NCBI GenBank assembly: GCA_023389575.1
Contig: JAEWEG010000028.1
Span: 1-18,226, forward strand
DNA: 18,226 bases
Reading direction: 5' to 3'
From: Chloroflexota bacterium
Lineage (GTDB): Bacteria; Chloroflexota; Chloroflexia; Thermomicrobiales; UBA6265
This document shows positions 14,410-18,226 of the stretch, piece after piece. The position numbers and the translations under genes were made by a program. The notes beneath the pieces are model-generated. The model was not told where the DNA came from and did not search any database. It saw only the letters and a list, made by a program, of their open reading frames with translations. Positions within the stretch are counted from its first letter, which is position 1. The number at the start of each line of letters is the position of its first letter.

Positions 14410-14461
14410 TATCGAAATCTCCTTTGTGAATGGTGAACTGGATGGGTATGCGGTTGTGCGT

Positions 14462-14479
14462 TTGACGCCAGTACGTCAA
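14462..14479. promoter_or_regulatory. inverted repeat upstream of the peptidoglycan hydrolase gene
   Basis: TTGACG (14462-14467) and CGTCAA (14474-14479) form a perfect 6-bp inverted repeat with a 6-bp centre, 52-70 nt upstream of the hydrolase start. Each arm is also a TTGACG -35-like hexamer on one strand, though no good -10 follows at 17 nt. Confidence 0.4.
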
Positions 14480-14485
14480 GTCGTT

Positions 14486-14503
14486 CTTCCTGGTTCCTTC
14501 CTG
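14486..14503. promoter_or_regulatory. direct heptamer repeat at 11-bp period, candidate SARP/AfsR-type binding site
   Basis: CTTCCTG occurs at 14486-14492 and again at 14497-14503, separated by 4 bp, so the copies lie one helical turn apart on the same face. SARP/AfsR-type OmpR-like domains are known to bind direct heptamers with this spacing. The site lies between the hydrolase and the gene for exactly such a regulator. Only two copies are visible and no clear -10 is placed downstream, so this remains a candidate. Confidence 0.4.
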
Positions 14504-14770
14504 TCCGGGTGGAACGGGACACGGATGTCGCTCGCGACCACCCGAGGCGCTGGCGTGCGCCAGTTGCCTTCCCTGTGAACGCATCGAAGCGGCGGAAACC
14601 CGCCACGTCGTTGGTATCTGGCGACGGCTGCATTTCCGTGCCTCTACACCTGGCGGCGCCCATGGCTGAACGATGTGCATTGCGATATGCTGGGAGGTAC
14701 GGTTATCGAAAATGATGTGTCGTGTTGACGGCCGCCGGGGATTTGCCGCGGGTCGCGAAGGACGCATTCG

Positions 14771-17700
14771 ATGCACGATCAGGGCGCGGAGGGGCCAGGC
14801 GGTCTTCGGGCACGCCTGCTGGGACACGTGGAACTCGCGGTCGGGGGACGTGAGATTCCGGCCAACGCCTGGCCGAGGCGGAACAGCCGGTACCTGCTGT
14901 TGCTGCTGTTGTGCAGTCCCGGCCACCGGATGTCGCGCGACATGGCGATGGAGAGCCTCTGGCCGAACGCATCGCTGGAGTCGGCGACGCGGGCGCTGTA
15001 CGTGGCGATTCATGGGCTGCGCCGGGTACTGGAACCGGAGATCACGGCTGGCAGGGCGTCGCGGTTTGTCGATCTCTCGGGCGAGATCGTCCAGCTGGTG
15101 CCGGGGAGCCTGGAGTGGTTGGATGTCGAGGCATTCGAGGCGGCACTTGACGAAGGGGGCGACCGGCGCGAGAACCTGAGCCGGGCCCTGTCGCTGTACG
15201 CCGGCGACTTGCTGGAGGACGAACCGTATCTCGACTGGCCGGCGGCGCGCCGGGAGCAATTGCGCTGGCGCTGGCGCGAGGCGGTGCTGGAATACGCCGA
15301 GCTCGAACGCCAGGCCGGCCGGCCAATGCTCGCGGTTCCCCCAATTGAGCGAATCCTGGAAGGCGATCCCGGCGACGAGCTGGCGTATCGAGCGCTGATG
15401 ATGGCGTACGCCGACGGCCAGCGCGGGGAGGACGCCAGGCGCGTGTTCGAGCGATGCGTCGCATCGCTAGAGAGCGAACTGGGTGTCTCGCCCAGCCAGG
15501 AGACCGTGTCGCTGTGGGAATCGATCCAGGCGCGGCCCGTCAACCGGACAGTGGTCGCGCCGAGCACGAGGCTGGCCCGGCTTGACAACCTGCCACGCCC
15601 GTCGAACCCTCTGGTGGGGCGCGCTCGCGATACCGAGGAGTTGCTCGACCTCGTTTGCGATCCGGATGTCGAGCTGGTGACGATTTCAGGCACGGGTGGC
15701 TTGGGAAAGACGCGGGTCGGGCTGGAAGTGGCGTCGCTGGCGAAGGACGAATTCGAGCATGGCGTTTGCTTCGTGTCCCTGGCGCACATTCGCGACGCAT
15801 CGCTGGTCGTGCCAGCGCTCGTACAGGCGTTGGGACTCGATCAGGATCCGGACCGCTCTCCGCTTGAACAGGCGCGGGACCGCCTGCGGGAAGCCTCGAT
15901 GCTGCTCGTGCTCGATAACTTTGAGCAGGTGCTGGAGGCGGCCGCGGACGTGGCCGCGATCCTGGAGTCCTGCCCAGGCGTGACGATGCTGGTCACCAGC
16001 CGCGCGCCCCTGCGAATCAGGGCCGAGCACGAGTTTCCGCTGGAGCCACTCGCGGTACCGAACGTGGATCGTCCAATCAGTCTTGGCCGGATGGAGCGAT
16101 ATCCCTCGGTGGAATTGTTCGCGCAGCGGGCGTCCGCGGTACGCCGGAGCTTCTCGTTGACACCGGAGAACGCCGAGGTCATCGCGCGGATCTGCGCGCG
16201 GCTCGATGGGGTGCCACTGGCGATCGAACTCGCGGCGGCGCGCATACGTGACTTGCAGCCACAGGAATTGATCGATGGGCTGGAAGACCGGTTTGACCTT
16301 CTTACCGGCGGCTTCCGTGATATGCCGCCACGGCACCAGACGATGTGGGCGGCAATCTCCTGGTCGTACGACCTGCTCGATGTAGGTGCGCGGGAATTGT
16401 TCCGGCGACTGGGCGTGTTCGAGGGTGGGTTCGAGGTCGATGCAGCGGCCCAGGTAGCGGGAGAACTGGAGGGAGTGACGGGACGGAGCCAGGTGGCGAA
16501 GACGTTGGCGGAGCTGGAGGAACAGGGGCTCCTGGAATCGGATGACGAGCAAGGCTCACGCCGGTACTGGATGTTCGAAACGATCCGTGAGTTTGCCAGG
16601 CGGGAACTTGAGCAAAGCGGGGACCACCATGCCGTGGCGGGACGGCATGCGGATTGGTTCGTTGAATTTGTGATGACGGCCTCGGACGCACTGGCCGGGC
16701 CAGACCAGAACGCCTGGTTCGAACGCATCGATAGCGAACTCCCAAACATCCGCGCCGCCGCCGCGTTCCTTGAGGCGACCAGGCCGGGAAGCGCCGACGG
16801 GTTGCGGTTGACGGCGGGAATCTGGCGTTTCTGGTGGAAGGTGGGGCGGGTGGAAGAGGGACTGGGCCTGATCGAGCGAGCCATGGAGGCGGCGGAAGAC
16901 CCTACCACCGTTGCGTTCGCCCAATCATGCAATGCGGCGGGGCATCTGGCCGAGGCCCTGGGGCGTTATGACCGGGCCGAATCACTGCTCCAGGAATCCC
17001 TCCGGGTCTCTCGAACACATAACGACCTTCGTGGTATGGGCGATGCGCTCGATGGGCTGGCTATCGTGGCGCGACACAGGGGCGATCTCGATACCTCGCA
17101 GGGATTGCTGGAGGAAGCGCTGGAGCTGCACAGACAGATCGGCAACGATCGAGGGATAGCGAGTGCATTGAACGGCCTCGGAGCAGTTGGCTACTACCGC
17201 GGCGATGCTGGCATGGCGCGAACGTGCTGGACCGAGGCGACCGGCATCATTCGGAAGCTCGGCGGAGAAGACCGCTCCCTGATCGCGGTCATTGGGAACC
17301 TGGCGGCTCTGGAGAACCAGCTTGGACATATCGAACGGGCAATGCAACTAAGCCGAGAGGCCCTGGTTCTCGCTCGCAGAGTTGGCGACTCGGACGGGAT
17401 TACCCATCTGCTGGTCTCGCTGGGAACCAGCCATCTGCAGGCTGGAGAACTGGACTCAGCCTCGACCTATCTGCACGAGGCCCTGGCGCAGGGCCGGGAG
17501 TCGGGCCTGTTGCAGCACCAGGCGATCACGCTGTTCAACCTCGGAGAGATTTCGCTGAAGCGAAACGATGTTCCCGAAGCCCTCAACTACCTGAAAGAGA
17601 GCCTGGCGATTTTCGCACAGACCAGGAACATTATTGGCATTGCGGGTTGCCTGGAGGAATTTGGTGGAGTTGTGCTGACTTTCGGCGAGGCAGATCTCGC

Positions 17701-17911
17701 CCTTCGCTGCCTGGCCGTCGGGGACGCGATGAGGCAAGCGAAAGGCCTTGCTCGAGAGACAATGGTTGGAGGCCAGGACGACTTCCAGGTCAACATGACG
17801 GCCCTGCGGGAACGTCTCGGCGAGGAGGACTTCGAGGAGCGTTGGGAGTGCGCAGTCAAGCTGGACCCGGATGCCGTGGTTCAGGAACTCCTTGCCTACG
17901 TGCCTGATTGA
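14771..17911 (+). CDS. AfsR/SARP-like transcriptional regulator: OmpR-type DNA-binding, BTAD, NB-ARC, TPR
   Basis: A 1046-residue cytoplasmic regulator; the ATG at 14771 has AAGGA 8 nt upstream. Domains in order: winged-helix OmpR-like DNA-binding (about 13-110; RARLLGHVELAVGGREIP, ATRALYVAIHGLRRVLEP); bacterial transcriptional activation domain (about 118-252; WLDVEAFEAAL, GDLLEDEPYLDW); NB-ARC/STAND ATPase (about 275-500) with Walker A GTGGLGKT (307-314), Walker B LLVLDNFE (378-385), sensor TSRAPLRI (409-416) and GVPLAIELAAARI (480-492); a winged-helix region (about 520-610); and about seven TPR-like repeats (about 675-985), e.g. GRYDRAESLLQESL and GDLDTSQGLLEEALEL. The NTPase is a switch, with the TPRs likely sensing a ligand or partner. 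No LuxR helix-turn-helix at the C-terminus. It diverges from the hydrolase gene, a likely target. All ATPase motifs look intact. Confidence 0.93.
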   Translation: MHDQGAEGPGGLRARLLGHVELAVGGREIPANAWPRRNSRYLLLLLLCSPGHRMSRDMAMESLWPNASLESATRALYVAIHGLRRVLEPEITAGRASRFVDLSGEIVQLVPGSLEWLDVEAFEAALDEGGDRRENLSRALSLYAGDLLEDEPYLDWPAARREQLRWRWREAVLEYAELERQAGRPMLAVPPIERILEGDPGDELAYRALMMAYADGQRGEDARRVFERCVASLESELGVSPSQETVSLWESIQARPVNRTVVAPSTRLARLDNLPRPSNPLVGRARDTEELLDLVCDPDVELVTISGTGGLGKTRVGLEVASLAKDEFEHGVCFVSLAHIRDASLVVPALVQALGLDQDPDRSPLEQARDRLREASMLLVLDNFEQVLEAAADVAAILESCPGVTMLVTSRAPLRIRAEHEFPLEPLAVPNVDRPISLGRMERYPSVELFAQRASAVRRSFSLTPENAEVIARICARLDGVPLAIELAAARIRDLQPQELIDGLEDRFDLLTGGFRDMPPRHQTMWAAISWSYDLLDVGARELFRRLGVFEGGFEVDAAAQVAGELEGVTGRSQVAKTLAELEEQGLLESDDEQGSRRYWMFETIREFARRELEQSGDHHAVAGRHADWFVEFVMTASDALAGPDQNAWFERIDSELPNIRAAAAFLEATRPGSADGLRLTAGIWRFWWKVGRVEEGLGLIERAMEAAEDPTTVAFAQSCNAAGHLAEALGRYDRAESLLQESLRVSRTHNDLRGMGDALDGLAIVARHRGDLDTSQGLLEEALELHRQIGNDRGIASALNGLGAVGYYRGDAGMARTCWTEATGIIRKLGGEDRSLIAVIGNLAALENQLGHIERAMQLSREALVLARRVGDSDGITHLLVSLGTSHLQAGELDSASTYLHEALAQGRESGLLQHQAITLFNLGEISLKRNDVPEALNYLKESLAIFAQTRNIIGIAGCLEEFGGVVLTFGEADLALRCLAVGDAMRQAKGLARETMVGGQDDFQVNMTALRERLGEEDFEERWECAVKLDPDAVVQELLAYVPD

Positions 17912-17997
17912 TACCTCACCTCCGCGCTGAAGCACATCGGACGGCGTCTGGTGCGTTTCGATACTGAGACTCCGTTTCTCGGCGCATGTGGCTCTCT
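17912..17997. other. convergent spacer, no clear terminator
   Basis: This 86-bp gap lies between the regulator stop and the miaA stop. Only a weak 6-bp stem (CTGAGA/TCTCGG with one wobble pair, near 17964-17982) is visible, with no U-tract. Nothing else is recognised. Confidence 0.3.
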
Positions 17998-18226
17998 TCA
18001 ACCTTCCTGACCGTCTCTTGGCTTGCCCCGTATGTCTTGCAGGTGCGGACGGATGTGTTCCAACAACGTTGCGGCTGGCTGGGGTTCGGTCATGTCGACG
18101 CGGATGAGGCGGTCGTTGCGCCGGAACCAGGTCTGCTGGTGGCGGACGAGGCGATGGGTGTCCAGCTTGATGCGCTCGATCGCGGCCGTCAGGTCGGCGC
18201 CCTCGGAGATGGCCGGGACGAGTTGC
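17998..18226 (-). CDS. miaA: tRNA dimethylallyltransferase, C-terminal end (N-terminus beyond right edge)
   Basis: The last 75 codons of a minus-strand gene that enters from the right edge and stops with TGA at 17998-18000. The translated end includes AIERIKLDTHRLVRHQQTWF followed by RRNDRLIRVD. This matches the conserved C-terminal signature of MiaA (T-R-x-x-x-R-R-Q-x-T-W-F-R-R), which contacts the tRNA anticodon arm. MiaA transfers a dimethylallyl group from dimethylallyl diphosphate to N6 of A37 in tRNAs reading UNN codons. The tail after the signature (about 30 residues ending GKPRDGQEG) is ordinary. The catalytic P-loop region lies outside the window. It converges with the regulator gene and is probably unrelated to it in function. 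Confidence 0.88.
   Translation of the reverse strand, partial: QLVPAISEGADLTAAIERIKLDTHRLVRHQQTWFRRNDRLIRVDMTEPQPAATLLEHIRPHLQDIRGKPRDGQEG

Larger units (their letters stand above)
14410..14770. other. 361-bp divergent spacer between the hydrolase and the regulator gene
   Basis: No gene is supported; small frames here have no ribosome site and poor codon use. It holds an inverted repeat at 14462-14479, two direct heptamers at 14486-14503, and a possible plus-strand -10 (TATGCT, 14686-14691, with TGGCTG 17 nt upstream as a poor -35). The last 13 nt carry the AAGGA site for the regulator. Confidence 0.6.

Noticed and set aside
12937..14436. 499-codon plus-strand open frame opposite the peptidoglycan hydrolase
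   Set aside because: The minus-strand frame has a strong ribosome site and domain motifs; the plus-strand product is Gly/Ala/Val/Asp-rich without motifs.
14409..14715. Small open frames in the spacer between hydrolase and regulator
   Set aside because: They lack ribosome sites and domain features, and overlap candidate regulatory repeats.

Overview
The window is a high-GC, densely coded bacterial chromosome segment. Gene content points to Chloroflexota, probably a Thermomicrobia/Sphaerobacter-like lineage: Tat-exported family 5 solute-binding proteins, a DUF2851 protein, a mycobacterial CysA2-like sulfurtransferase, and a large AfsR-type BTAD/NB-ARC/TPR regulator. This placement is inferred from protein families only; there is no rRNA in the window. 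I see no tRNA, rRNA, CRISPR array, insertion sequence or integrase.

Layout, left to right. (1) 1-476, minus: the N-terminal part of a secreted acidic protein that runs off the left edge. A hairpin-rich divergent spacer follows, then 756-1319, plus: a zinc-ribbon plus bacterial-PH protein. (2) 1330-8512, minus: a peptide/nickel-type ABC importer block. Transcription runs leftward through a DppB-like permease, a DppC-like permease, two tandem paralogous substrate-binding proteins of identical length, and a class V PLP-dependent enzyme. No ATPase gene is present. (3) 8862-9620, plus: a divergent SDR protein with an atypical active-site motif. (4) 9599-12571, minus: a CysA2-like sulfurtransferase, a NifU/SufU-type Fe-S scaffold and a DUF2851 protein. 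(5) 12748-14409, minus: a two-domain peptidoglycan hydrolase with no visible signal peptide. It diverges from 14771-17911, plus: a 1046-residue regulator. (6) 17998-18226, minus: the C-terminal end of MiaA, cut by the right edge.

Working together: block 2 should import peptides or related solutes, with the PLP enzyme possibly acting on an imported amino acid. Block 4 looks like a small sulfur-handling neighbourhood (persulfide carrier, Fe-S scaffold). Its DUF2851 member carries a GPD...EIH pattern and a C-terminal cysteine cluster, which raises the untested idea that it is a metal- or Fe-S-dependent nuclease-fold protein. Block 5 pairs a cell-wall hydrolase with a SARP/AfsR-type regulator across a 361-bp spacer that holds two heptamers repeated at exactly 11 bp, the arrangement such regulators are known to bind.

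The best candidates for something undescribed are the DUF2851/SufU/sulfurtransferase neighbourhood and the lysin/regulator pair. Nothing in the window is an unmistakable new system. Several long GC-rich hairpins without a U-tract follow minus-strand genes and may show how transcripts end in this organism.
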